Below, one piece after another: positions 56,342 to 64,000 of a stretch of 64,000 bases of DNA. Below the pieces are notes generated by a model that made no database searches, was not told the origin of the DNA, and saw only the letters and a program-made list of their open reading frames with translations. Source of the DNA: an uncultured Flavobacteriaceae bacterium (GTDB lineage: Bacteria; Bacteroidota; Bacteroidia; Flavobacteriales; Flavobacteriaceae); the NCBI GenBank assembly GCA_947497245.1, contig CANMFO010000010.1, positions 1-64,000 of the forward strand, in the 5' to 3' direction. The position numbers were made by a program, and so were the translations under genes. Each line of letters starts with the position of its first letter. Position 1 is the stretch's first letter.

Positions 56342-57151
56342 ATGAAGGAAATCTTACGGCGCGCAATAACGGGAGCGGTTTTTATTATCCTTTTACTTTC
56401 GGCCATATTCCTTAGCTCCGATGCTTTCGATTTCCTGTTGATGATCTTCGGTCTTGCTTGTATCTATGAATACAAGCGTATGGTGGGACTCCGGGGATAT
56501 TATATCTTTTTGGCCTACCTATCGCTGTGGTGGATTTTCATTTATCTGGTCAAAGAGAACGATAAGGTGCCGATCAATATACTGATGTTGATCACCATCG
56601 TGGTAGATCTTGCCATGCTGTATTTTCTCTTTTCCAAAAAAGGGAGAAAATTCAACACCTTTAAAAAATTCGTTGCGGGCCTTTTTTACATCGGCGGAGG
56701 ATGTGTGTTTCTCACCATGATTCCGTATAAGAACAACGAATTTGCCCAATTGTTGATCATGGGTATCTTTATTTTGATCTGGGTGAACGATTCCTTTGCG
56801 TATCTGGTGGGCAGGAGCATTGGCAGGACCAAGCTCTATCCGAACGTTTCCCCAAAAAAAACAGTGGAAGGTGCAGTGGGCGGACTACTGTTCACCTTAG
56901 GTGCCGCGTATATAATGGCCAACTATGAACCCATGGTGAGCAATGTGGAATGGATGGTTTTGGCCACCATTATCGTTTTCACCGGTAACTTGGGAGATCT
57001 GGTGGAGTCAAAACTGAAAAGGGTCGCCGGTGTTAAGGACAGCGGCGCACTGTTGCCCGGACATGGAGGCATGCTGGACCGTCTGGATAGTTTGGTATTC
57101 GCCGCACCTTTTGCCTATTTAACCTTAAATATATTCGCTTATGTTTCATAG
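56342..57151 (+). CDS. cdsA: Phosphatidate cytidylyltransferase (CDP-diglyceride synthase)
   Basis: Makes CDP-diacylglycerol, the precursor of all phospholipids. It has 269 residues and about seven to eight transmembrane helices. The C-terminal CDP-DAG synthase signature is clear: SKLKRVAGVKDSGALLPGHGGMLDRLDS. It starts one base after the LUD stop and overlaps psd by 11 bases. Confidence 0.97.
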   Translation: MKEILRRAITGAVFIILLLSAIFLSSDAFDFLLMIFGLACIYEYKRMVGLRGYYIFLAYLSLWWIFIYLVKENDKVPINILMLITIVVDLAMLYFLFSKKGRKFNTFKKFVAGLFYIGGGCVFLTMIPYKNNEFAQLLIMGIFILIWVNDSFAYLVGRSIGRTKLYPNVSPKKTVEGAVGGLLFTLGAAYIMANYEPMVSNVEWMVLATIIVFTGNLGDLVESKLKRVAGVKDSGALLPGHGGMLDRLDSLVFAAPFAYLTLNIFAYVS

Positions 57152-57821
57152 AGAGGGCCAAAAAATTATATTGATCACCTTTTTCTTTGTGGTGGCAGTT
57201 ATTTTGGCCGGCCAATTTTATGTATTGACCCCCTGGTTACGGTGGGTGTTACAGCTTGGCAGTTTGATTATTTTGATTCTTATCCTGCAATTTTTTCGAA
57301 ACCCAAAACGGGTGGTAAACCAAAATTTCGATGAGATCCTGGCGCCGGTAGATGGCAAGGTTGTGGCCATCGAAGAGGTAGAGGAAACCGAATATTTTAA
57401 CGATAGACGAATTCAAGTTTCCATTTTCATGTCACCTATCAATGTTCATGTGACACGCTATGCGGCCAGTGGAGAGATCAAGTATTCAAAATACCATCCC
57501 GGTAAGTATCTCGTAGCATGGCATCCCAAGTCGAGTACGGAGAACGAGCGTACCTCTGTCGTGATACGAACCCCAAAGTTCGGAGACGTCCTATACCGTC
57601 AAATTGCCGGCGCAATGGCCCGGCGTATTGTGAACTATGCGGAGGAGGGGGATAGCGTACAACAAGGCGAGGATGCGGGATTCATTAAATTTGGTTCCAG
57701 GGTAGATTTGTTCTTACCTTTAGATTGTGCAGTGACCGTAAAGCTGAACCAGGCGGTCGTAGGGGCCAAAACCTGCATTGCGGTTGTGGTGCAAAAGGAT
57801 GAAGAACGAGAAATTACATAA
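57141..57821 (+). CDS. psd: Phosphatidylserine decarboxylase proenzyme (short type)
   Basis: Makes phosphatidylethanolamine, 226 residues. Two N-terminal transmembrane segments are followed by FRNPKRVVNQNFDEILAPVDGKV, IFMSPINVHVTRYAASGEIKYSKYHPGKYLVAWHPKSSTENER, and the maturation site FGSR (Gly185-Ser186), where self-cleavage would create the pyruvoyl group. It is the short archaeal-like class, not the E. coli class. It overlaps cdsA and the acyl-CoA-binding gene. Confidence 0.95.
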   Translation: MFHREGQKIILITFFFVVAVILAGQFYVLTPWLRWVLQLGSLIILILILQFFRNPKRVVNQNFDEILAPVDGKVVAIEEVEETEYFNDRRIQVSIFMSPINVHVTRYAASGEIKYSKYHPGKYLVAWHPKSSTENERTSVVIRTPKFGDVLYRQIAGAMARRIVNYAEEGDSVQQGEDAGFIKFGSRVDLFLPLDCAVTVKLNQAVVGAKTCIAVVVQKDEEREIT

Positions 57822-58059
57822 AAGGTTCTTGGAGGCTGTGGCGTTCGTCAACAACTACACCAGCCCACTACCGGCAGATGTGCTGCTGAAACTTTACGCC
57901 TACTACAAAATAGCCAATGAGAACAAGAACCATCCCGGAAGCAAGACGCCCCTGATCAATGCGTTCAAAGCAAATGCGCTCATACAGGCCAAAGACCTCG
58001 ATCGGAAAGCGGCCATGTCGAGCTATATCAAACTGGTAAAAACGCTTCGTGAAAATTAG
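57799..58059 (+). CDS. Acyl-CoA-binding protein
   Basis: 86 residues from the ATG at 57799, within the end of psd (23-base overlap). ACBP four-helix domain: FLEAVAFVNNYTSPLPADVLLKLYAYYKIA is the acyl-CoA-binding motif region, and the KNHPG...KANALIQAKDLDRKAAMSSYIKLV part completes the fold. It binds long-chain acyl-CoA and would supply or buffer acyl groups for the phospholipid genes upstream. ACBP is mainly eukaryotic but occurs in scattered bacteria. Confidence 0.9.
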   Translation: MKNEKLHKRFLEAVAFVNNYTSPLPADVLLKLYAYYKIANENKNHPGSKTPLINAFKANALIQAKDLDRKAAMSSYIKLVKTLREN

Positions 58060-58103
58060 TTCTCGGTGAACGGGTCTTTCCCAAAAATCGCTTTATGCCT
58101 GTC

Positions 58104-58865
58104 CTACTCGTAAAGATCGTTCAGATCGGCTTGGCAAAGTTCATAGAAAAACCCGCCTAATTTTTGTGTGACATCCTTTAAAAAACGCTCTCCTTTTTCC
58201 TTACTCGCCCCTTGGGGGTTGCCCACACCCGTATCTTCGCTTATTTTAGACCACTGTCGCTCTGCCCATACCCAGCCTTCCGAAAACGATCTGATCTTAA
58301 ATTGTTTGGAGGCACCATTTCCCCATTTGTCCTTGGGCAAAACAAGATCGGGCCTTAGGTAAAGGAGCAGACTGGTTTCCATCTCGTCTGCATGATCTCC
58401 ATCTGCATCAAAATATTGCATCTTATCCACTACCTGGGGCCAAAAGGAAAGGCAAACGAACATCTCGGGAAATCGTTGTCCCAGTTCCCGCACAAGGGGT
58501 TTGAAATTATTTCCCCCGTGACTATTGAAAAGCAGCAGTTTCTTGATACCCTGTCGGTTCAGTACCTCGGCAATATCGCACAAAATGGCAAATTGGGTGC
58601 TAGGATTTAGGTTGATATCCAGATAGATATCGCGCTGGCCTGTGTTCACGCCAAAGGGAACGGTGGGCAACACGATGACCTTGCCTCCCTTTTCCCAAGC
58701 CACCTTGGCGGCACCCGCACTAAGCGCGTCGGCCTCAAAATTGTCCGTTGCATAGGGCAGATGATAGTTGTGGGCTTCCGTAGCGCCCCAAGGCAGCACC
58801 GCCAAATCGAATCGGGTATCTTTCAGGGCCGCCCAGTTGGTCTCGGCCAAAATATAAGGTCTCAT
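58104..58865 (-). CDS. Creatininase family protein
   Basis: 253 residues from the ATG at 58865. Metal-binding residues are Glu30 and His32 (WGATEAHNYHLP) and Asp41, with LLLFNSHGGNNF and the later DADGDHADEMETSLLLYLRP typical. The family includes creatinine amidohydrolase, FAPy hydrolases and mycofactocin peptide proteases, and no mycofactocin genes are near. The substrate is unknown. It is convergent with the acyl-CoA-binding gene. Confidence 0.88.
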   Translation of the reverse strand: MRPYILAETNWAALKDTRFDLAVLPWGATEAHNYHLPYATDNFEADALSAGAAKVAWEKGGKVIVLPTVPFGVNTGQRDIYLDINLNPSTQFAILCDIAEVLNRQGIKKLLLFNSHGGNNFKPLVRELGQRFPEMFVCLSFWPQVVDKMQYFDADGDHADEMETSLLLYLRPDLVLPKDKWGNGASKQFKIRSFSEGWVWAERQWSKISEDTGVGNPQGASKEKGERFLKDVTQKLGGFFYELCQADLNDLYE

Positions 58866-59038
58866 GGATTTTTCTTGAACCACAAACTTAACAAGCCCAT
58901 TCGAAAAATCAATCCGTTATTCAAAAATATTCCAATAATCAGCACTACGGATAGAACGTTTTACGTCGACCCTTGGAAAAAACATCTGCATTTCGGTAAA
59001 ACGGATATCTGGGGTTTACAGGGTGGTCCGGAACTTGG

Positions 59039-59641
59039 TCAATCGATCTCGATCACCCGGGTCCCAGAAAACCTGTCGTGCCATCCAATGGTTTCGGCCC
59101 CGAGAAAAGAAAGGGCATTAAAGGGAATTTGTCGGTAGAGGGATCGCAGGAATATAATCTTAAAATCGGGTCGTTCCCCATCTTCCGTAACCACCTTGGT
59201 CCGGGTAAAGAACTTGCCCAGGGACCTGCCCGTGAACCCCTCGAAAAAACTGTAGTACAGAACTCCCAATGCCAGGCCGATCAAATACTCGACCAGCCGG
59301 TTGTCCTCATCCAAAAGATACGCATAGTCCGGAAACAGGTACACCAATACCAATCCAAGGGCAATACCGAACAACAGTGCCAGCCCGATCAAGACCACCT
59401 GATCGATCAAATAGTTCGCCAACCGCTTACCCTGGCTTGCCGTCCTGTCGCCTACGCCCCTGGTCATGGGTTGTTCCTCCCTTCCCGGTCTCGGTTGTCC
59501 ATCCGCTTCGAACGACTCACAGGTTTCCTTAAAACTGGCAATCCTCCCACTAAGGCCACAAACCAGTCCCATACGAAAATCTTTTTTTTGATGGGTACAG
59601 ATTTTGCAATACTGAAGGTGGGCTTCGCGGGTCATGGGCAT
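59039..59641 (-). CDS. RDD-family membrane protein with N-terminal Cys-rich motif
   Basis: 200 residues. The N-terminal 35 residues hold four Cys (YCKICTHQ...LVCGLSG...ETCESF), possibly a zinc knuckle. The rest is an RDD domain with three transmembrane helices (YLIDQVVLIGLALLFGIALGLVLVYLF; LIGLALGVLYYSFFEG; and a weaker third) and the FTGRSLGKFFTRTKVVTEDG motif. RDD proteins may act as transporters or membrane partners. It is on the same strand as the creatininase gene. Confidence 0.86.
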   Translation of the reverse strand: MPMTREAHLQYCKICTHQKKDFRMGLVCGLSGRIASFKETCESFEADGQPRPGREEQPMTRGVGDRTASQGKRLANYLIDQVVLIGLALLFGIALGLVLVYLFPDYAYLLDEDNRLVEYLIGLALGVLYYSFFEGFTGRSLGKFFTRTKVVTEDGERPDFKIIFLRSLYRQIPFNALSFLGAETIGWHDRFSGTRVIEID

Positions 59642-59836
59642 ATAGGTTTATCGGGGGGCGACAAAACCTGAACGGAAAACTGGGCCCGGACCCCATAATT
59701 TTTCGACCAACGGGCAAAAACTCGATGAACGGAAGCAAATCGCCTTGGCCCTAGAGGGCAAATTGAGGGCAAACCGGTAAATCTTTTATGTAAAAAAAAC
59801 TTCAGATCAAATGCCCATGACGTAATGCGGACGGCC

Positions 59837-61105
59837 CTAAAATGTATTCCCAAAACGTATCATGTCCTTTTCCAGATAGGTGAAGTAGACCCCTCCAAAA
59901 ATGGTCGTTAAAAAGTATATCGCGACCATTACGGCCCCAAAGGGCACATAGGCGTCCAGGCCAAACCAATCTCCACTTCGGCCTATGAGCAAAAGCCCAA
60001 GTACGCCCCGCAGGATCTCGATCCAAACGGCAAACGGTTTTCTATCCATTAGGGTGGTATAGCCGTAGATGCCCAAGAACAGAAACGCCCCGAACAACAA
60101 CAGTCCCCCAAAACCAATTTGTGAATAGTTATAGAACATAAAAAGCAAGAGTGCCAGGGTAAAGAGCATTTGAAATATAGCGTAGCCCTTTAACCCCTTG
60201 GAGGCCGGGGTCTTATACCGTCTGAATCCATATACGTCCGTGATGATCGGGACCGGGAATTTTTCCTTGACATCCACAGGGCGCCATCCAGTGGGCATGA
60301 ACCAAATACGAACCTTGTCCCAGTAGTTTTTGGTTCGCCATGCATCCCGAAGCAACCGCCAAAGATGTTGGAAATTGATCAGGATCGGATTCCAGGTACC
60401 TGCGGGTTTCAACACTCCGTACTGCGGTGGCACTTCGGTCAGCTCTTCTTGGAACGTGCCGAACCAACGGTCCCAAATACAAAGGATCTGTCCCAAATTT
60501 TTATCGATGTATTCTGGGTTGATGGCGTGGTGCACCCGATGTTGGGAAGGTGTTATGATGATGTATTCGAGCCAGCCCATTTTACCGATGTGTTGTGTAT
60601 GGTACCAAAACTGGGCGAACAAATGAATGGGGGCCAAAATGGCAATGACCTTGTAGGGCACCCCGACCAAAGCAGCGGGAACGAGCAATAGGGGAAAATA
60701 GCCTATCAAATTGGAAATCGATTGCCGAAGGGCGCAGGCCAGGTTGAATTCCTCGCTGCTATGGTGTATCACATGTTGGTTCCAAAAAAAATTCACCTTA
60801 TGGCTCAATCGGTGGTTCCAATACCCGGCGAAGTCGATAACGATAAAAGCAACTAGCCATACCAACCAGGTGGCCCTGATTTCGGTTAGTGCCAAATGCT
60901 CCAAAAGGTATGGGTACGAGACCAAAATAACACCAAGGCCCAAAGAATCCTTAACGATATTGGTCAACCCGGAGCTAATGCTCGATACCGTATCCATAAC
61001 CCTGTGCTTTTGGTTTTTGACAAAGTACCCATACGCAATCTCCAGCACCAGCAGCAGCATAAAGAAGGGAATGGCGTACAAAAGCGCAGTGGCATAGGTT
61101 TCCAT
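59837..61105 (-). CDS. Sterol desaturase / fatty acid hydroxylase family protein
   Basis: 422 residues from the ATG at 61105. The N-terminal 270 residues hold the membrane di-iron domain with His boxes NHRLSH, QHVIHH and QHRVHH. Four or five more transmembrane helices follow in a C-terminal extension of about 130 residues. The family oxidises sterols, lipids or carotenoids. Bacteroidota members hydroxylate fatty acids or ornithine lipids in some cases, and the substrate here cannot be set. Confidence 0.9.
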   Translation of the reverse strand: METYATALLYAIPFFMLLLVLEIAYGYFVKNQKHRVMDTVSSISSGLTNIVKDSLGLGVILVSYPYLLEHLALTEIRATWLVWLVAFIVIDFAGYWNHRLSHKVNFFWNQHVIHHSSEEFNLACALRQSISNLIGYFPLLLVPAALVGVPYKVIAILAPIHLFAQFWYHTQHIGKMGWLEYIIITPSQHRVHHAINPEYIDKNLGQILCIWDRWFGTFQEELTEVPPQYGVLKPAGTWNPILINFQHLWRLLRDAWRTKNYWDKVRIWFMPTGWRPVDVKEKFPVPIITDVYGFRRYKTPASKGLKGYAIFQMLFTLALLLFMFYNYSQIGFGGLLLFGAFLFLGIYGYTTLMDRKPFAVWIEILRGVLGLLLIGRSGDWFGLDAYVPFGAVMVAIYFLTTIFGGVYFTYLEKDMIRFGNTF

Positions 61106-61210
61106 ATTGATCGCGTGAACAACAAATATAGAAAATGTGGCAGTCAAAAACTAAGATAGGGTATGTGGCATGGGCTTCGGAGGAGTTCAAGACCAGAGTG
61201 GGCCATTGCA

Positions 61211-61672
61211 TCAGGGACGGATTCCCACAAAAATGGAAATCTCCCCGTCCATGGGGTTTTGCGCCTTCTCACCATAGACTTCAAAATCGGCATCGTACGA
61301 GCGGTTCAATTCTGTCTGCCATATATCCTTCCAAGCGTCGGAGACCGCTCCCTTGGTCAGATCTCCCTTGGCCACAAAAGTGCTGTAGTTTCCGCCTACA
61401 AAACTTTTTCCCACCATTCCGTCCGGAATATCGTCCAAACCCTTGACCCTACATCCCAAAATAGTGGTATAGGGCTTCATGTGGTCCCCTTCATATTCCG
61501 TATAGACGCAATAGACATCCGATCCCTGCTTATTTGGAATTCGGTCCAAAACTCTTTCACCCATAAATTTTCCCCAAAGCGCACCAATGTCCTGTGCAGC
61601 CCCCTCATGGGCGTTTGAAGTCCTCACGGCAATACCGATTACCTTAAATGGTTTTATCCTTATCCGGTTCAT
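61211..61672 (-). CDS. GyrI-like / AraC-type effector-binding domain protein
   Basis: A 153-residue stand-alone effector-binding domain, without the HTH. It starts MNRIRIKPFKVIGIAVRTSNAHEGAAQDIGALWGKFM and has VYTEYEGDHMKPYTTILGCRV and YEKAQNP-type C-terminal features. Members bind small ligands and may act as ligand traps or regulators. It lies upstream of the sterol desaturase gene on the same strand (105-bp gap). Confidence 0.85.
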   Translation of the reverse strand: MNRIRIKPFKVIGIAVRTSNAHEGAAQDIGALWGKFMGERVLDRIPNKQGSDVYCVYTEYEGDHMKPYTTILGCRVKGLDDIPDGMVGKSFVGGNYSTFVAKGDLTKGAVSDAWKDIWQTELNRSYDADFEVYGEKAQNPMDGEISIFVGIRP

Positions 61673-62070
61673 ATTGTTGTTTTTTAAGATGTACGCCCAA
61701 AAATAACAGGAGGGCCTGACAACGGTATGTCAGGAGGCCACCAAGGGTACCCTTTTTTTAAAAACCACAGGGGACGGTCAGAAAGCTAAATAATCCCAGT
61801 ATCCTATTTTGGACACGCCCTTGGGCAAGATTTACAATGCCCATCGTGCACAACTGGATCATGATACAGACATAGATTTCAACGAAGAGTTGACCAAGAT
61901 CCATTCCGCTTTTTTAGTGTTCAACGCATCCGGGCTCGACTGCGGATGCGTTTTTTTTGGGAAAACAGGTTTTGGGTCCACCCACCACTTCCCATGGCCC
62001 CGATTCCGGTATCCATGGAGATCTTGTGTGCCCTTATGGAAGTATCCAGAAACAGCCGTCAACTTAGCGG
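61673..62070. other. Intergenic region between the GyrI-like gene and valS
   Basis: 398 bp. I see no convincing gene. A plus-strand terminator at 61923-61958 implies a transcript arriving from the left on the plus strand, although both flanking genes are minus-strand. Possible minus-strand and plus-strand short frames overlap the hairpin and are considered spurious. A near-match to the -7 box (TATTTTGG, 61804-61811) lies about 115 bases upstream of the terminator. Confidence 0.5.
61923..61958 (+). terminator. Strong orphan rho-independent terminator
   Basis: AACGCATCCG (61923-61932) pairs perfectly with CGGATGCGTT (61943-61952) across a ten-base loop, followed by an uninterrupted T run to 61958. 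It is oriented for the plus strand, with no annotated plus-strand gene before it. Confidence 0.88.
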
Positions 62071-64000
62071 TTATCCCAAACTGGCCAGGCTTTTTTCCAA
62101 AGTCTCGATTTTGGCCTCGGCATCGGCTTGTTTTTTGCGCTCCAGGGCAATTACCTGTTCCGGGGCGTTTTGGACAAAACGATCATTGCCCAATTTCTTT
62201 TGGACCGATTGCAAAAAACCTTTCATATAATCAAGTTCCTCTTGGATTTTCTTTAATTCTGCCCCCACATCCAAAGCCCCAATGATCGGAACAAAGTACT
62301 CATTGCTTTTCACCCGGAAGCTCAACGCCCCATCAACATTGGCCTTGACATAGGATATTGAGCTGAGGTTGGTCAACTTTGCAATGACGGCATCCCAGGT
62401 ATCAGAGATTCCTTCCCCGTTACTTACCGACAGCTCCAAAGCCTCTTTCATAGGAAGGTTTTTCTCCTTGCGGATGGTACGGATTCCGGAAACGACCTCA
62501 GCGGCAAAAGCAAAGCCTTTGATCAGGGACACGTCCTCCTGTTGGGTTTTGGGCCATTGCGCAACAATTAAGGCATCATCCGGGGTACGCACCGCAATGT
62601 GCTGCCATACCTCCTCGCTCAAAAAGGGCATAAAAGGGTGCAACAACTTTAGATTTTCCTCGAACAGATGGATTACCGAATCATAGGTTGTTTCATCAAT
62701 GGGCTGTTGATAAGCGGGCTTTACCATCTCCAGGAACCAAGAGCAAAAATCGTCCCATACCAGTTTGTAAATGCCCATTAGGGCATCGGAAATGCGGTAT
62801 TTGTCAAAATGATCTTCTATTTCGGCCAAGGTCTTGTTGAACTTGGCCGTATACCAATCTATACCAAGTTTTGCCGTCGGTGGTTGGGGCTGTTCGGCGA
62901 CCTTCCACCCTTTGACCAACCGAAAGGCGTTCCATATTTTATTGGCGAAGTTCTTGCCCTGTTGGCAGAGGTCTTCGTCGAACATCAGATCGTTTCCGGC
63001 GGCAGAACTCAAAAGTAGCCCTACCCGGACGCCATCTGCCCCGTATTGCTCCATTAACTTCAGTGCATCGGGGGAATTGCCCAATTGCTTTGACATCTTG
63101 CGCCGCTGTTTGTCCCGTACCAGTCCGGTGAAATACACGTTCTGAAAAGGGCCCTCACCACGGTACTCATATCCGGAAACGATCATCCGCGCCACCCAGA
63201 AAAAGATGATATCGGGCCCTGTGACCAGGTCATTGGTGGGATAATAGTAATTGACCTCCTTGTTATCAGGTTCCAGAATGCCCCCAAAAACGCTGATGGG
63301 CCATAACCAGGAGGAGAACCAGGTATCGAGGACATCTTCGTCCTGCTTCAAATCTTCCATTTTGAGATTTGGGTCTTGGGCCCGGGACCTTGCTTGGGCC
63401 AGTGCCTCTTCCATACTCTCGGCAACCACAAAGTCGTCCTTTCCGTCCCCGTAGTAGTAGGCCGGAATCTGCTGTCCCCACCACAGCTGGCGTGAAATGT
63501 TCCAATCGCGGATGTTCTCCATCCAATGGCGGTAGGTGTTTTCGAATTTCTTGGGGAAAAACTTTACTTCCCGGGTGTCCAAAACAGCCTTGATGGCCGG
63601 TTTTGCCAAATCTTCCATTTTCAGGAACCACTGATCGCTCAGGCGGGGCTCGATAACGGCCTTGGTCCGTTCCGAGATGCCCACTTTATTGAGATATTGT
63701 TCGGTCTTCACCAAAAAGCCTTTTTCCCCCAATTCTTTGGAAATGGCTTTACGCACTGCGAATCGGTCCTGTCCTTCATAGTGCAATCCAAATGAATTCA
63801 AAGTGGCGTCCGCATTAAAGATATCGATGGTCTCCAATTGGTGTTTTTCACCCAATGTCTTGTCATTGATATCATGGGCCGGGGTGACCTTAAGGCAACC
63901 TGTTCCAAATTCAATGTCGACATACTCGTCCTCAATAATTGGAATGGCCCTATTGCAAATGGGCACAATGGCCTTTTTTCCTTTCAAGTGGCGGTATCGG
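62071..64000 (-). CDS. valS: Valyl-tRNA synthetase, 5' part outside window
   Basis: The C-terminal 643 codons run to the right edge, and the frame continues past base 64000, so the HIGH motif and N-terminus are missing. Present are the editing-domain end (FGTGCLKVTPAHDINDKT), the catalytic KMSKQLGNSPDAL loop, the anticodon-binding helical domain (VWDDFCSWFLEMVKPAYQ), and the ValRS C-terminal coiled coil (about the last 65 residues, ELKKIQEELDYMKGFLQS...LEKSLASLG). The orientation and coiled coil separate it from IleRS/LeuRS. Confidence 0.97.
   Translation of the reverse strand, partial: RYRHLKGKKAIVPICNRAIPIIEDEYVDIEFGTGCLKVTPAHDINDKTLGEKHQLETIDIFNADATLNSFGLHYEGQDRFAVRKAISKELGEKGFLVKTEQYLNKVGISERTKAVIEPRLSDQWFLKMEDLAKPAIKAVLDTREVKFFPKKFENTYRHWMENIRDWNISRQLWWGQQIPAYYYGDGKDDFVVAESMEEALAQARSRAQDPNLKMEDLKQDEDVLDTWFSSWLWPISVFGGILEPDNKEVNYYYPTNDLVTGPDIIFFWVARMIVSGYEYRGEGPFQNVYFTGLVRDKQRRKMSKQLGNSPDALKLMEQYGADGVRVGLLLSSAAGNDLMFDEDLCQQGKNFANKIWNAFRLVKGWKVAEQPQPPTAKLGIDWYTAKFNKTLAEIEDHFDKYRISDALMGIYKLVWDDFCSWFLEMVKPAYQQPIDETTYDSVIHLFEENLKLLHPFMPFLSEEVWQHIAVRTPDDALIVAQWPKTQQEDVSLIKGFAFAAEVVSGIRTIRKEKNLPMKEALELSVSNGEGISDTWDAVIAKLTNLSSISYVKANVDGALSFRVKSNEYFVPIIGALDVGAELKKIQEELDYMKGFLQSVQKKLGNDRFVQNAPEQVIALERKKQADAEAKIETLEKSLASLG

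Noticed and set aside
61859-62062. 67-codon minus-strand frame and an overlapping plus-strand frame near valS
   Set aside because: Both run through the perfect terminator hairpin at 61923-61958 and show no recognisable domain.

Overview
This 64 kb window looks like chromosomal core DNA from a marine-type member of the Flavobacteriaceae (Bacteroidota). I infer this from the gene families (DUF3467 next to rpoC, DUF2851, a divergent Bacteroidota-type PEP carboxylase, ribosomal protein THX, a calcium-repeat surface protein of the kind exported by type IX secretion). It also fits the lack of Shine-Dalgarno-like start sites and the repeated use of the Bacteroidota -7 promoter box TAnnTTTG. The genus cannot be fixed from the sequence alone.

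Layout. 1-1605 is the 5' part of a secreted thrombospondin-type-3/calcium-repeat protein running off the left edge. 2018-3607 is prfC. 3745-17726 (minus strand) is the translation/transcription super-cluster, read right to left: tRNA-Thr(TGT), tRNA-Tyr, tRNA-Gly, tRNA-Thr(GGT), a broken tRNA-Thr copy carrying a palindrome, tuf, tRNA-Trp, secE, nusG, rplK, rplA, rplJ, rplL, rpoB, rpoC, DUF3467. Upstream of it lie raiA, a XerC-like recombinase and rpsU. 19434-28951 holds metabolic and membrane genes: acyl-CoA dehydrogenase, a helix-hairpin-helix protein, an alanine/sodium symporter, a potassium channel, PspC, DUF2851, rhodanese, a MarR-YceI pair and a DoxX-like membrane protein. 29088-35925 is a complete trpEGDCFBA operon preceded by a leader peptide with three tandem Trp codons and an attenuator, and followed by a coupled small membrane protein gene.

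36006-52439 is mixed: an M20 peptidase, a carboxypeptidase-regulatory-like protein, ppc, a uracil-DNA-glycosylase-like gene, THX, yaaA, rluD, a PASTA protein, ddl, coaD, a PAS histidine kinase with its single-domain response regulator, an M14 lipoprotein peptidase, NUDIX, pyrE and SRPBCC. 52456-58059 has birA diverging from the rsfS-ftsH-LUD-cdsA-psd-ACBP operon (membrane quality control and phospholipid synthesis). 58104-64000 has a creatininase-like gene, an RDD protein, a sterol-desaturase-family protein, a GyrI-like protein, an orphan terminator and the 3' part of valS.

I see no phage, transposase, CRISPR array or defence island. The most interesting signals are regulatory or structural. 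They are the trp attenuator with an almost leaderless leader peptide, a 20-bp palindrome lodged inside a duplicated tRNA-Thr 3' end, a promoter overlapping a terminator at the head of the tRNA-tuf unit, a perfect 34-bp dyad in front of the DoxX-like gene, the altered active-site loop of the PEP carboxylase, and an orphan strong terminator near valS. No database search was available, so functional names rest on recognised motifs and family resemblance.
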